From Oxalobacteraceae bacterium (GTDB lineage Bacteria > Pseudomonadota > Gammaproteobacteria > Burkholderiales > Burkholderiaceae_D), in NCBI GenBank assembly GCA_010024875.1, contig RGFZ01000004.1:1-64000 (forward strand): 64,000 nt of DNA, in the 5' to 3' direction. Shown here piece by piece: positions 9,889-18,480 of the stretch; the first letter of the stretch is position 1; every line of letters starts with the position of its first letter. The notes beneath the pieces were generated by a model. That model was not told the origin of the DNA and did not search any database. It worked only from the letters and a program-made list of their open reading frames with translations. The position numbers were made by a program, and so were the translations under genes.

Positions 9889-11030
9889 TTTCCAGCCCCG
9901 GCGTCCGGCTTGCCGGTCTCAGTCGCCTGAGCTTTCGCCGACAACTCGTCACCGAGCAAACGGACTTTTTGTCCGACCTGCAGTTGGTTGACGCCGGCAG
10001 TCACCACCACCTGCCCCGGGTTCAGGCCAGAGGCCACCATCAACTCATTACCTGTCGTACCAGCGACTTGCACCGCGACCAGCGAGACCTTGCCGCCTTC
10101 GACCACCCAAACCGCTGTGCCATCTTGCTGCCGGACCAGCGCCGATAGCGGCAAGCGGATCGCGGCCGGCGCTGGCACGGCAAATTGCACCGTCGCCGTC
10201 ATACCCAGCCGGACATCTACCCCAGCCTTGGGCAAAGCGATCTTCGCCGTGTAGGTCCGTGTCGCCGGATCCGCGACTGGGGAGAGCTCGCGCAGCTTGC
10301 CCTCCATCACCGCACGCGGATTGGCCCAGGTGCGCACCTTCAGATCGCTCACCTGACGCAGCGCATCGACCTGATCTTCAGGAATACTGACCCGAACTTC
10401 CTTATCGCCAGCACGCGCAAGTCGCACCACCGGAACACCTGCGGCGACCACCTGTCCCACCTCGGCATCGATGCCAGTGATCACCCCCGCTGCATCGGCA
10501 TACAAATTGTTGTAGCCGCTCTGATTGGTCTGAATTTTCAAGGCGGCGCTGGCCTGCTCATGCGAGGCGAGGGCCGATTGGTAGGCCGCTTCTTTCCCAT
10601 CAAGCAGCGCCTGACTGACAAAGTTCTTCTGACGCAGCTCCCGATAACGCTGCAGCTCGGCGCGCGCCAGTGACAAGTTGCTGTCCGCTGCACTAACTGC
10701 CGCCTTTGCCTGCGACTGCGCGAGCTGCAGGTCCGCAGGATCGAGCTGCATCAGCAACTGGCCACGCTTGACCAGGCTCCCGATCTCGACCTGTCGCCCG
10801 ATCAGCTTGCCGCCGACGCGAAAACCCAGTCGTGATTCGTAGCGCGGCTGGATCTCGCCGGATAACTCCACCAGCGCGCGATTTTCAGCGGGCGCAACGG
10901 TCACGGTCCTCACCGGTCGCACAATCTCGACCCGCTCGACCGGCTTGGAACAGGCGGCGACAGCAAGCACTAGCGAGAGCGCTAGCCCATGTAGCGAGGT
11001 GGCCAGGGTACGGGAAGCGAAGCGGACCAC
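9885..11030 (-). CDS. RND efflux periplasmic adaptor lipoprotein
   Basis: This membrane-fusion protein links the permease encoded just downstream to an outer-membrane channel. The track ORF begins at 11273, but its first 81 codons look non-coding. I choose GTG at 11030 because AAAGGAAAAAAC precedes it with good spacing. From there the product is 381 residues with a lipoprotein signal: a hydrophobic helix ending VLAVAAC, whose Cys would be lipidated. Behind it come the usual barrel, lipoyl and coiled-coil hairpin parts (SQAKAAVSAADSNLSLARAE) and the C-terminal barrel. The stop codon overlaps the start of the permease gene. The 241 bases to hpnC form a divergent promoter region. Confidence 0.88.
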   Translation of the reverse strand: MVRFASRTLATSLHGLALSLVLAVAACSKPVERVEIVRPVRTVTVAPAENRALVELSGEIQPRYESRLGFRVGGKLIGRQVEIGSLVKRGQLLMQLDPADLQLAQSQAKAAVSAADSNLSLARAELQRYRELRQKNFVSQALLDGKEAAYQSALASHEQASAALKIQTNQSGYNNLYADAAGVITGIDAEVGQVVAAGVPVVRLARAGDKEVRVSIPEDQVDALRQVSDLKVRTWANPRAVMEGKLRELSPVADPATRTYTAKIALPKAGVDVRLGMTATVQFAVPAPAAIRLPLSALVRQQDGTAVWVVEGGKVSLVAVQVAGTTGNELMVASGLNPGQVVVTAGVNQLQVGQKVRLLGDELSAKAQATETGKPDAGAGK

Positions 11031-11271
11031 GTTTTTTCCTTTACTATTCGGCCTGCGAAATGAAGATGAACCACAGACGTTGCAAAGCAGAGATCGCCAT
11101 GCTGCACTGACGGCCTTGATCCGGCAGTGCTGATGAAAGCCACAGCCGGCGTGCCAGCCAAGTCGACATCTGACGCTGCCGCCGACCCATTCATTACTGA
11201 CTGCGCGGTTAGTAATTATAGCGAAAGCACATTCCTGTGCATTAACAACATCTCCGCCCGTCCTCGTCTGC

Positions 11272-12114
11272 ATGCCTAATCAACACTACGAAAATTTCCC
11301 GGTCGCCTCGCCGCTCTTGCCCCGCGAGATGCGCGCCCCGGTCAGGGTGTTGTATGCATTCGCTCGCAGCGCCGACGATCTGGCGGACGAAGGCCATGCC
11401 AGACCGGAAGAACGTATCGCGGCGCTTGATGCGTACGAGAGAGAGCTCGACCTGATCGATGCTGGTCAGAGCCCAACCTCGACCCTCTTTCGTCAGTTGT
11501 CCGCGACGCTGCGTGAGCGACGCATCGGCACGGCTTTGCTGCGCGATCTGCTGTCCGCGTTTAGGCAAGATGTTCGTCAGACTCGCTATGCCACTTTTAC
11601 CGCGCTGCTCGACTATTGCCGGCGCTCGGCCAACCCCGTGGGGCGTCTGATGCTGGCGCTCGCTGGCGAGGCACGCGAGAGCTCGCTCAGGATGAGCGAT
11701 GCGATCTGCAGTGCGCTGCAGATCATCAATTTTTTGCAGGATGTGGCGATCGACTGGGAAAAATCGCGCGTTTACCTGCCGCAGGAAGATATGCATCGCT
11801 TCGGAGTGACTGAGCAGCAGATCGCGAATGCCGACATGAACGAGCGCTGGCACGCGCTGATGCAGTTCGAGATTGATCGGGCCCGCGAGATGATGTGCGC
11901 CGGCGCACCGCTGGCACTGACAATCGGTGGCCGACTGGGGTGGGAGTTGCGGCTGGTGGTGCAAGGCGGACTGCGTATCCTCGAAAAAATCGAGGCTGCC
12001 GGTCATGATGTTTTTTACCGCCGTCCCACGCTACATGCGGCTGACTGGCTGCTGATGATCTGGCGTGCGTGGTCACAACCCGTGCCCACGCAGCGTCGGT
12101 ATTCTGCGCGCTGA
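11272..12114 (+). CDS. hpnC: Hydroxysqualene synthase HpnC
   Basis: HpnC converts presqualene diphosphate to hydroxysqualene in the three-enzyme bacterial route HpnD-HpnC-HpnE from farnesyl diphosphate to squalene. The 280-residue protein shows the squalene/phytoene synthase fold with two Asp-rich magnesium-binding motifs: DDLADE at 35-40 and QDVAID at 156-161. The N-terminus HYENFPVAS is typical of HpnC rather than HpnD. It is the first gene of hpnCDE; hpnD starts 34 bases after its stop. A divergent efflux operon lies upstream. Confidence 0.93.
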   Translation: MPNQHYENFPVASPLLPREMRAPVRVLYAFARSADDLADEGHARPEERIAALDAYERELDLIDAGQSPTSTLFRQLSATLRERRIGTALLRDLLSAFRQDVRQTRYATFTALLDYCRRSANPVGRLMLALAGEARESSLRMSDAICSALQIINFLQDVAIDWEKSRVYLPQEDMHRFGVTEQQIANADMNERWHALMQFEIDRAREMMCAGAPLALTIGGRLGWELRLVVQGGLRILEKIEAAGHDVFYRRPTLHAADWLLMIWRAWSQPVPTQRRYSAR

Positions 12115-12148
12115 TCTTTTTGTTCTTGAGAGTCTCCCCGGTCTGACG

Positions 12149-12982
12149 ATGACACCCGACGAATACTGCCAACAAAAAGCCGCACAAAGCGGCTCGAGCT
12201 TTTACTACAGTTTTCTCTTCCTTCCGCCGCAGCGGCGCAAGGCCATCACCGCACTGTATGCGTTCTGCCGCGAAGTTGACGATGTGGTGGATGAGACCAG
12301 CGATCCTTCCATCGCACGCACCACGCTCGACTGGTGGCGGCGCGAGGTACAGAGCTTGCTGTCAGGCTCGCCGACCCACCCCGTGACCCAGGCGCTGCAG
12401 CCACACCTGTCCGCGTTCGGTGTGCGCGGCGAGCATCTGCTGGCCGTCATCGATGGGATGGAAATGGACCTGACGCAGACCCGCTATCTTGATTATCCTG
12501 CGCTGCAGCGCTATTGCTGGCACGTCGCTAGCGTCGTCGGCATCATGTCGGCCAGTATCTTCGGCTACAGCGACGAGCGCACGCTGAGCTATGCAGAGAA
12601 ACTCGGACTGGCTTTTCAGCTCACGAATATCATCCGCGATGTCGGTGAAGATGCTCGCCGGGGCCGCATCTACCTGCCGATCAGCGAATTACAGGAATAT
12701 CGGGTCACTGCCGCTGAGGTCCTCCAGGCGAGGCACAGCGAACGATTTGAAGCGCTGATGCAGTTCCAGACACAGCGCGCGCAGTCGCTGTATGACGAAG
12801 CCTTCGCCGCACTGCCCGGCGCCGACCGCCGCGCGCAACGGCCCGGTCTGATCATGGCGGCAATCTATCGCACCTTGCTTGACGAAATACAGCGCGATGG
12901 CTTCCAGGTGCTTCAGCATAAAGTGTCGCTGACGCCGCTGCGCAAGTTATGGCTGGCATGGAAAACCTGGGTCAAACCCTGA
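12149..12982 (+). CDS. hpnD: Presqualene diphosphate synthase HpnD
   Basis: HpnD condenses two farnesyl diphosphates head to head to presqualene diphosphate, the first step of HpnCDE. I start it at ATG 12149 (MTPDEYCQQKAAQSGSS), which matches the family; the track ORF extends 28 codons further upstream into hpnC. The 278-residue product carries the Asp-rich motifs DDVVDE (44-49) and RDVGED (163-168) and the sequence YYSFLFLPPQRR. HpnC and HpnD are paralogues, and both are full length here. Confidence 0.93.
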   Translation: MTPDEYCQQKAAQSGSSFYYSFLFLPPQRRKAITALYAFCREVDDVVDETSDPSIARTTLDWWRREVQSLLSGSPTHPVTQALQPHLSAFGVRGEHLLAVIDGMEMDLTQTRYLDYPALQRYCWHVASVVGIMSASIFGYSDERTLSYAEKLGLAFQLTNIIRDVGEDARRGRIYLPISELQEYRVTAAEVLQARHSERFEALMQFQTQRAQSLYDEAFAALPGADRRAQRPGLIMAAIYRTLLDEIQRDGFQVLQHKVSLTPLRKLWLAWKTWVKP

Positions 12983-12995
12983 AAAACACCTCCTC

Positions 12996-14327
12996 ATGAA
13001 GAAAACACAGGTCGCCATCGTTGGCGCTGGCTGGGCGGGCTGCTCAGCGGCAGTCGAACTGGCACGGCGCGGCGCGCGCGTCACGCTGTTCGAGGCGTCT
13101 CGCACGGCCGGCGGGCGCGCGCGGCGTGTCGAGCATGCAGGTCGCACGCTCGACAATGGCCAGCACATCCTGCTGGGCGCGTATCGCGACACCCTGCACA
13201 TGATGCGGCAAGTCGGCATCGACCCTGCGAGAGCGATGCTCCGCTTGCCGCTCCAAATGCGCTACCCGCCAGGCACCGGTGGCATGGACTTCATTGCGCC
13301 ACGACTTCCCGCGCCTTTTCATCTGCTGGTCGCAGTCCTGCGTGCGAAAGGATTGAGCTCGGCCGACAAGCTCTCTCTGGCACGTTTTTCTACTGCTGCT
13401 CGCTGGATGGACTGGCAGCTCGACATTGATTGCAGCGTGGATGCGCTTCTGGACCAATTCGACCAGACCGAGCGACTGGCGCAACTGATGTGGCGACCGC
13501 TCTGTATCGCTGCGCTGAACACCCCGCCCGAGCGCGCATCGGCGCGGGTGTTTCTGCGCGTGCTGGGTGACTCGCTGGGCGCTACCCGCAACGCATCCGA
13601 CATGCTGCTGCCCAAGGAGGATCTGTCCACACTGTTCCCGGACGCCGCCATCGCTTATCTCGAGAAGCATCATGGCCATTACCAACCGGGTGCACGAGTG
13701 CGCTCGCTGCAGGCAATGAACCGACAGTGGACACTGGAGATCGAAGGAAACGATCTGCCTTCGGCAAGCTTCGAGCGGATCATCATCGCCAGCCCGGCGC
13801 CGGTAGCGCAGTCGCTACTGGCACCGCACGACAGCGCGCTGGCGGCATCGCTGCAGTTTGAGCACGAGCCGATCACGACCTGCTATCTGCAGTACGACGC
13901 CGGCATTCGGCTTGCGCAACCTTTTTATGCGCTGGCAGACCAGCCTGCTGACAATCAGTGGGGGCAATTTGTCTTTGATCGCGGCTGGCTGGACGAGGCG
14001 CAGGCGGGCACCATGGCCGTCGTGATCAGTGCGTCATCGGAAGCGATGCAACTGTCTCATCAGTCATTGATCAACGCCGTAGCAAACCAACTGGCAGCCG
14101 TGTTCCGCGATCCTGCGCTTGCCTCACCAGTCTGGACACAAATCATTACCGAGAAGCGCGCGACGTTTGCTTGCACGCCTGATCTGCAGCGCCCGACGAA
14201 TCAGACCTCGCTGCCGAATGTCTGGCTGGCGGGGGATTACACCGCCGGACCTTATCCTGCAACGATAGAAAGCGCGGTGCGCAGCGGCCTTGCAGCGGCA
14301 CAACTTGTGCTGGCATCAATGCATTGA
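12996..14327 (+). CDS. hpnE: Squalene-associated FAD-dependent desaturase HpnE
   Basis: HpnE is a flavoprotein amine-oxidase-fold enzyme that reduces hydroxysqualene to squalene, completing the HpnCDE route. The 443-residue protein begins with the dinucleotide-binding motif GAGWAG (10-15) and has FEASRTAGGRARR and a C-terminal FAD contact region around VWLAGDYTAGPYPATIESAV. It starts 13 bases after hpnD and is the last gene of the operon. No squalene-hopene cyclase (shc) or other hpn gene is in the window, so the fate of the squalene must be decided elsewhere in the genome. Confidence 0.93.
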   Translation: MKKTQVAIVGAGWAGCSAAVELARRGARVTLFEASRTAGGRARRVEHAGRTLDNGQHILLGAYRDTLHMMRQVGIDPARAMLRLPLQMRYPPGTGGMDFIAPRLPAPFHLLVAVLRAKGLSSADKLSLARFSTAARWMDWQLDIDCSVDALLDQFDQTERLAQLMWRPLCIAALNTPPERASARVFLRVLGDSLGATRNASDMLLPKEDLSTLFPDAAIAYLEKHHGHYQPGARVRSLQAMNRQWTLEIEGNDLPSASFERIIIASPAPVAQSLLAPHDSALAASLQFEHEPITTCYLQYDAGIRLAQPFYALADQPADNQWGQFVFDRGWLDEAQAGTMAVVISASSEAMQLSHQSLINAVANQLAAVFRDPALASPVWTQIITEKRATFACTPDLQRPTNQTSLPNVWLAGDYTAGPYPATIESAVRSGLAAAQLVLASMH

Positions 14328-14370
14328 GATGGGCTAGTGAATAGCAAGAAAGGCTCACGCGGTGCATGAT

Positions 14371-14544
14371 GCCAGTCAGTGAAGCAGGCAGATTGTTCGA
14401 GATCATTGAACATCTTAAAGTCACTGGATCCCGGCCTGCGCCGTGCTGAGGTTTCAGCTGCTACCGGCTCTCATGTCGTCGTCCCGGCGCAGGCCGGGAC
14501 CCAGCGTCTTTTGTTGCGTGTAGAGACGCTTGGGCTTGACTCAC
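14371..14544 (+). repeat. Dispersed intergenic repeat with palindrome, long copy
   Basis: Between hpnE and radA lies a palindromic unit. TCCCGGCCTGCGCCG (14429-14443) is perfectly complementary to CGGCGCAGGCCGGGA (14485-14499). The right flank 14496-14544 matches the reverse complement of 24997-25045 at 45 of 49 bases. The left flank 14371-14390 matches the reverse complement of 25046-25065 at 18 of 20. The 25-kb copy therefore looks like this one with the central palindrome removed. It resembles REP/BIME-type extragenic elements; no ORF is inside. Confidence 0.75.
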
Positions 14545-14569
14545 TGGAGAGGAAGAAAGACTTCGGGAG

Positions 14570-15940
14570 CTACTGCAACTCCCGCACGCGATTCATCGCT
14601 TCATCAATACGCTCAACGCCAATCACCTGAAGTCCTTCGATCTTCTGCTTCGGCAGGTTCGACTTGGGCACTAGCGCGACCGAGAATCCCAACTTCGCCG
14701 CTTCCCTCAGACGCTCCTGACCGCGCGGCGCCGGACGAATTTCGCCCGCAAGACCCACCTCGCCAAACGCCACCAGACCGCGCGGCAAGGGTTTGTTGCG
14801 CATCGAGGACTGTATCGCCAGCAGCACCGCCAGATCCGCTGCAGGCTCGGTGATCTTCACGCCGCCGACAGCATTGATGAATACATCCTGATCGTAGGCA
14901 GCAACGCCCGCATGCCGGTGCAGTACCGCGAGCAGCATCGCCAGCCGATTCTGCTCCAGCCCGACCGAAAGCCGGCGCGCATTCGGCACATGCGAGGCAT
15001 CGACCAGCGCCTGTATCTCCACCAGCAGCGGACGTGTGCCCTCTTGGGTGACCATCACACAAGAACCGGGTACCTGACTGTCATGCTGCGACAGGAACAA
15101 CGCCGAGGGATTGGAAACGCCTTTCAGGCCTTTCTCGGTCATGGCGAATACACCCAGTTCGTTTACAGCGCCAAAGCGATTCTTGAAGGCGCGCACCAGA
15201 CGAAAGCTGGAATGGGTATCTCCCTCGAAATACAGCACGGTATCAACGATGTGCTCCAGAACGCGCGGACCCGCCAGCGCGCCCTCTTTGGTGACATGTC
15301 CGACCAAAATGATGGTGATACCCGATTGCTTGGCCACGCGTGTCAGCTGCGCCGCGCATTCGCGCACCTGCGCAACCGAACCCGGCGCAGAGGTCAGTGC
15401 ATCCGAGTACAAGGTCTGTATCGAATCGATGACCGCGACTTCCGGCTTGTGCTCGGCCAGCGTGTTGAGAATTTTTTCCAGCTGAATTTCTGCCTGTAGC
15501 TGCAAACGATCGGCGTCGATCGCCAAACGTCGTGCGCGCAATGCGACTTGTGCACCGGATTCTTCACCACTTACATACAGCGCACGCTTGACGCGTGACA
15601 GATTGGCCAGCGCCTGTAATAGTAAGGTGGATTTGCCGATGCCCGGATCGCCGCCGATCAGCACCACACCACCGGCCACCAATCCGCCGCCAAGCACGCG
15701 ATCGAATTCATCGATATCCGTGCCGAACCGGGGCACATCGCTGGCTTCGATATCGGCCAGCCGCAGAACAGGTGAGCCTTGCACCAGGCCTTTCTGTGAC
15801 GAGAAGCGGTTGCCACCGGAAGGCTCGGCGAGGCTTTCGACCATGGTATTCCAGCTGTGGCACGAAGGGCATTGCCCTGCCCATTTGTTGCTGACGCCGC
15901 CGCACTCGGTGCAGCTGTACTGGATTTTTTGTTTGGCCAT
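14570..15940 (-). CDS. radA: DNA repair protein RadA
   Basis: RadA (Sms) is a RecA-like, DnaB-type helicase that extends branches during recombinational repair. I start at ATG 15940 (MAKQKIQYSC), so the product is 456 residues; the track ORF adds 17 unlikely codons. It has the N-terminal zinc finger (Cys10, Cys13, Cys24, Cys27), Walker A GGDPGIGKST (96-105), the RadA-specific KNRFG motif (253-257) and a C-terminal Lon-protease-like domain. It follows alr by 8 bases on the same strand, so the two probably share a transcript. Confidence 0.97.
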   Translation of the reverse strand: MAKQKIQYSCTECGGVSNKWAGQCPSCHSWNTMVESLAEPSGGNRFSSQKGLVQGSPVLRLADIEASDVPRFGTDIDEFDRVLGGGLVAGGVVLIGGDPGIGKSTLLLQALANLSRVKRALYVSGEESGAQVALRARRLAIDADRLQLQAEIQLEKILNTLAEHKPEVAVIDSIQTLYSDALTSAPGSVAQVRECAAQLTRVAKQSGITIILVGHVTKEGALAGPRVLEHIVDTVLYFEGDTHSSFRLVRAFKNRFGAVNELGVFAMTEKGLKGVSNPSALFLSQHDSQVPGSCVMVTQEGTRPLLVEIQALVDASHVPNARRLSVGLEQNRLAMLLAVLHRHAGVAAYDQDVFINAVGGVKITEPAADLAVLLAIQSSMRNKPLPRGLVAFGEVGLAGEIRPAPRGQERLREAAKLGFSVALVPKSNLPKQKIEGLQVIGVERIDEAMNRVRELQ

Positions 15941-15948
15941 TGCGGCGC

Positions 15949-17025
15949 TCAACGCGTGGTCGCGCGCTGCACACGCGGCGTTATCGAGCACATCAATTCA
16001 TAGCCGATGGTACCCGCCGCTTGCGCGACCTCATCAACCGGCAGCCCCGGGCCCCAGAGCATGACCTCGCTACCAACCCGGGCATCAGGAATGCCGGACA
16101 GATCAACATTGAGCATGTCCATCGACACGCGGCCCAGCAACTGCGACCGTTTGCCATTGACCAGCACCGGCGTCCCGGTCGGCGCATGACGCGGATAGCC
16201 ATCGGCATAACCGCAAGCGACAATGCCTATGCGCATGTCGCGCTCGGCGCGGAACAGGCTGCCATAGCCGACCGAGTCGCCCGCTTTCAGGGATTGCACT
16301 GCGATCAGGCGGGTGGTCAGACTCATCGCGGCTTGTAGACCAAACGAATGCGCGCTACCTCCCCCCGGAGAGCCGCCGTACAACATCACGCCCGGCCTGA
16401 TCCAGTCGCAGCGGATCTCAGGATGCAGCAAAATGGCGGGGGAATTCGATACGCTGACCTCAGCCTGCATCTCAGAGGTGGCCTCATGGAAGCGACGCAT
16501 CTGCTCTTCTACATCGGGATCCGCGCTCTTTTGATCAGCATTCGCGAAATGCGTGATCAGCGACACTTTGCCTACTGCCGGCATGGCTGAGAGGCGCTGC
16601 CACACCGCCTTTGCCTGCGCAGAGGGAAAGCCGAGGCGGTTCATGCCCGTGTTGATCTTCAGATGCACGTCGACGGGCTGCAACGGCTTGAAATGCTCCA
16701 GCATGTCGAGTTGCTCGGACGTGTGGATCACCGGCTGCAGGCCATAGTCGCCGATCATTTTCAAGTCGCTGCTGTCGAACATACCCTGCATCATCATGAT
16801 CGGTCGGTGCCAGCCAAGTTCGCGCAAGTGCGCGGCGCGGTCAAACTCGATCAGTGACAATCCGTCTGCCTGCGCAAAGGCGATCAGTCCGTTCTCCAGT
16901 CCGTGACCATAGGCATCGGCCTTGACGACTGCCCAGACCTTTGCGCCCGGGGCAGCGGTGCGCACAAGCGCAAGGTTGGCACGCATGGCGGCAAGGTCGG
17001 TAGTCGCAACGATGGGACGCGGCAT
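15949..17025 (-). CDS. alr: Alanine racemase
   Basis: This PLP enzyme interconverts L- and D-alanine for peptidoglycan. The start is ATG 17025 (MPRPIVATTDLAAM), giving 358 residues; the longer track ORF runs into the divergent lplT leader. The PLP lysine is Lys35 in VVKADAYGHG and the opposing catalytic tyrosine is Tyr254 in VGYGSLFRAE. It lies upstream of radA with an 8-base gap and is divergent from lplT, with 185 bases between starts. Confidence 0.96.
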   Translation of the reverse strand: MPRPIVATTDLAAMRANLALVRTAAPGAKVWAVVKADAYGHGLENGLIAFAQADGLSLIEFDRAAHLRELGWHRPIMMMQGMFDSSDLKMIGDYGLQPVIHTSEQLDMLEHFKPLQPVDVHLKINTGMNRLGFPSAQAKAVWQRLSAMPAVGKVSLITHFANADQKSADPDVEEQMRRFHEATSEMQAEVSVSNSPAILLHPEIRCDWIRPGVMLYGGSPGGGSAHSFGLQAAMSLTTRLIAVQSLKAGDSVGYGSLFRAERDMRIGIVACGYADGYPRHAPTGTPVLVNGKRSQLLGRVSMDMLNVDLSGIPDARVGSEVMLWGPGLPVDEVAQAAGTIGYELMCSITPRVQRATTR

Positions 17026-17210
17026 TGAGAAGAGTCGAATCAAATGAAGTGGAAAACCCTGAATTCTACCGGACGCCGAACCTGTACTGCCGAGGAAAGG
17101 ATAAGATTTCATGGTATAAAGCCGGGGTCGCTGCGCAAGCAGGCCGCTCATCGGCTCAATTTAGCAGCGACAGAAAAAGCGCAGATCAATCGCAGGCAGC
17201 CTGTCTTTCC

Positions 17211-18479
17211 ATGAATCCCGGCTTTTACACCATCATGGCGGCGCAGTTTTTTTCGTCGCTCGCCGACAATGCGCTGCTAATCGTCGCCATCTCATTGCTG
17301 GCGTCCGCCGAGTCCCCCGGCTGGATGACGCCCATGCTCAAGCTGTTCTTCGTCACCTCCTATGTCGTGCTGGCACCCTTTGTCGGTGCATTTGCCGATT
17401 CGTTGCCCAAGGGCCGGGTGATGTTCATCACCAACCTGGTAAAAATTGTCGGCTGCTTGATGATGTTCTTCAGCATCCACCCGCTGCTGGCCTATGCGGT
17501 CGTGGGCTTTGGCGCAGCGGCGTACTCGCCGGCCAAATACGGCATCCTGACCGAACTCCTGCCCGCAGAAAAACTCGTCGCAGCCAATGGCTGGATCGAA
17601 GGCCTGACCGTGCTCTCGATTATTTTGGGTACCGTGTTGGGCGGCGCGCTGGTGAGTGAAAAGTTTGCTGCGGCAATCGCCGCGATGCTACCCGTGAATC
17701 ATTTCGAACTCAGTGTGTCGCTGGAAATTGCCCTGGGCGTGGTCATGGTGGCCTACTTACTCGCCGCCTTATTCAACTTGAAGATACCCGACACCGGCGC
17801 GCACTATCCCGCTCAAGAGCGCCATCCGGTGCGGCTAATCGTTGACTTTTCGCATTGCTTTGTCGCACTCTGGAAGGACCGACTCGGCCAGATCTCATTG
17901 TCAGTGACTTCGCTGTTCTGGGGCGCGGGTGCAACACTGCAATTCATCGTGCTGAAGTGGGCCGAGAAAGCGCTGAACATGCCTCTCGCGCAAGGCGCGA
18001 TCCTTCAGGGTGTGGTGGCCTTTGGTGTCGCCTTCGGCGCCATGGCGGCGGCGCGGCGCGTGCCCCTGAAAAAATCACTGACCGTGATGCCGCTCGGCTT
18101 TGCAATGGGCATCATCGTTATCGTGATGGTGACGGTGACGAAGGTGTTTTTCGCTTACCCTCTGCTGGTACTGATCGGCGCACTGTCTGGCTATTTTGTG
18201 GTGCCGATGAATGCCTTGCTGCAGCATCGGGGACACGTGCTGATGAGCGCAGGGCACTCGATCGCGGTGCAAAATTTCAGCGAGAACCTATCCATCCTGA
18301 TGATGCTCGGCCTCTATGCGCTACTGGTGAAGCTGGATTTCAGCGTCAACGTGGTGATCGTGCTGTTCGGTTTATTTGTGGCGGGTGTGATGTGGGCCGT
18401 GATGAAACGACATGCCGCCAACCAGCGGGAATATGATTCACTGCATCTGATTGGCGAGCAAAAGCACGTCGGCACCTGA
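17211..18479 (+). CDS. lplT: Lysophospholipid transporter LplT
   Basis: LplT is a major-facilitator protein that flips lysophospholipids across the inner membrane for reacylation. From ATG 17211 the protein is 422 residues with about 12 predicted membrane helices. It has the LplT-specific segments AAQFFSSLADNALLIVAISLL, LAPFVGAFADSLPKGRVM and GAAAYSPAKYGILTEL. In enterobacteria lplT is followed by the acyltransferase gene aas; here the next gene is a convergent DUF1853 gene, so no partner is adjacent. Confidence 0.9.
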   Translation: MNPGFYTIMAAQFFSSLADNALLIVAISLLASAESPGWMTPMLKLFFVTSYVVLAPFVGAFADSLPKGRVMFITNLVKIVGCLMMFFSIHPLLAYAVVGFGAAAYSPAKYGILTELLPAEKLVAANGWIEGLTVLSIILGTVLGGALVSEKFAAAIAAMLPVNHFELSVSLEIALGVVMVAYLLAALFNLKIPDTGAHYPAQERHPVRLIVDFSHCFVALWKDRLGQISLSVTSLFWGAGATLQFIVLKWAEKALNMPLAQGAILQGVVAFGVAFGAMAAARRVPLKKSLTVMPLGFAMGIIVIVMVTVTKVFFAYPLLVLIGALSGYFVVPMNALLQHRGHVLMSAGHSIAVQNFSENLSILMMLGLYALLVKLDFSVNVVIVLFGLFVAGVMWAVMKRHAANQREYDSLHLIGEQKHVGT

Positions 18480-18480
18480 T

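Noticed and set aside
11242-12006. 254-residue minus-strand ORF opposite hpnC
   Set aside because: Antisense shadow of a clear hpnC gene.
14379-14630. 83-residue plus-strand ORF between hpnE and radA
   Set aside because: It is made of the dispersed repeat and the 3' end of radA in antisense.
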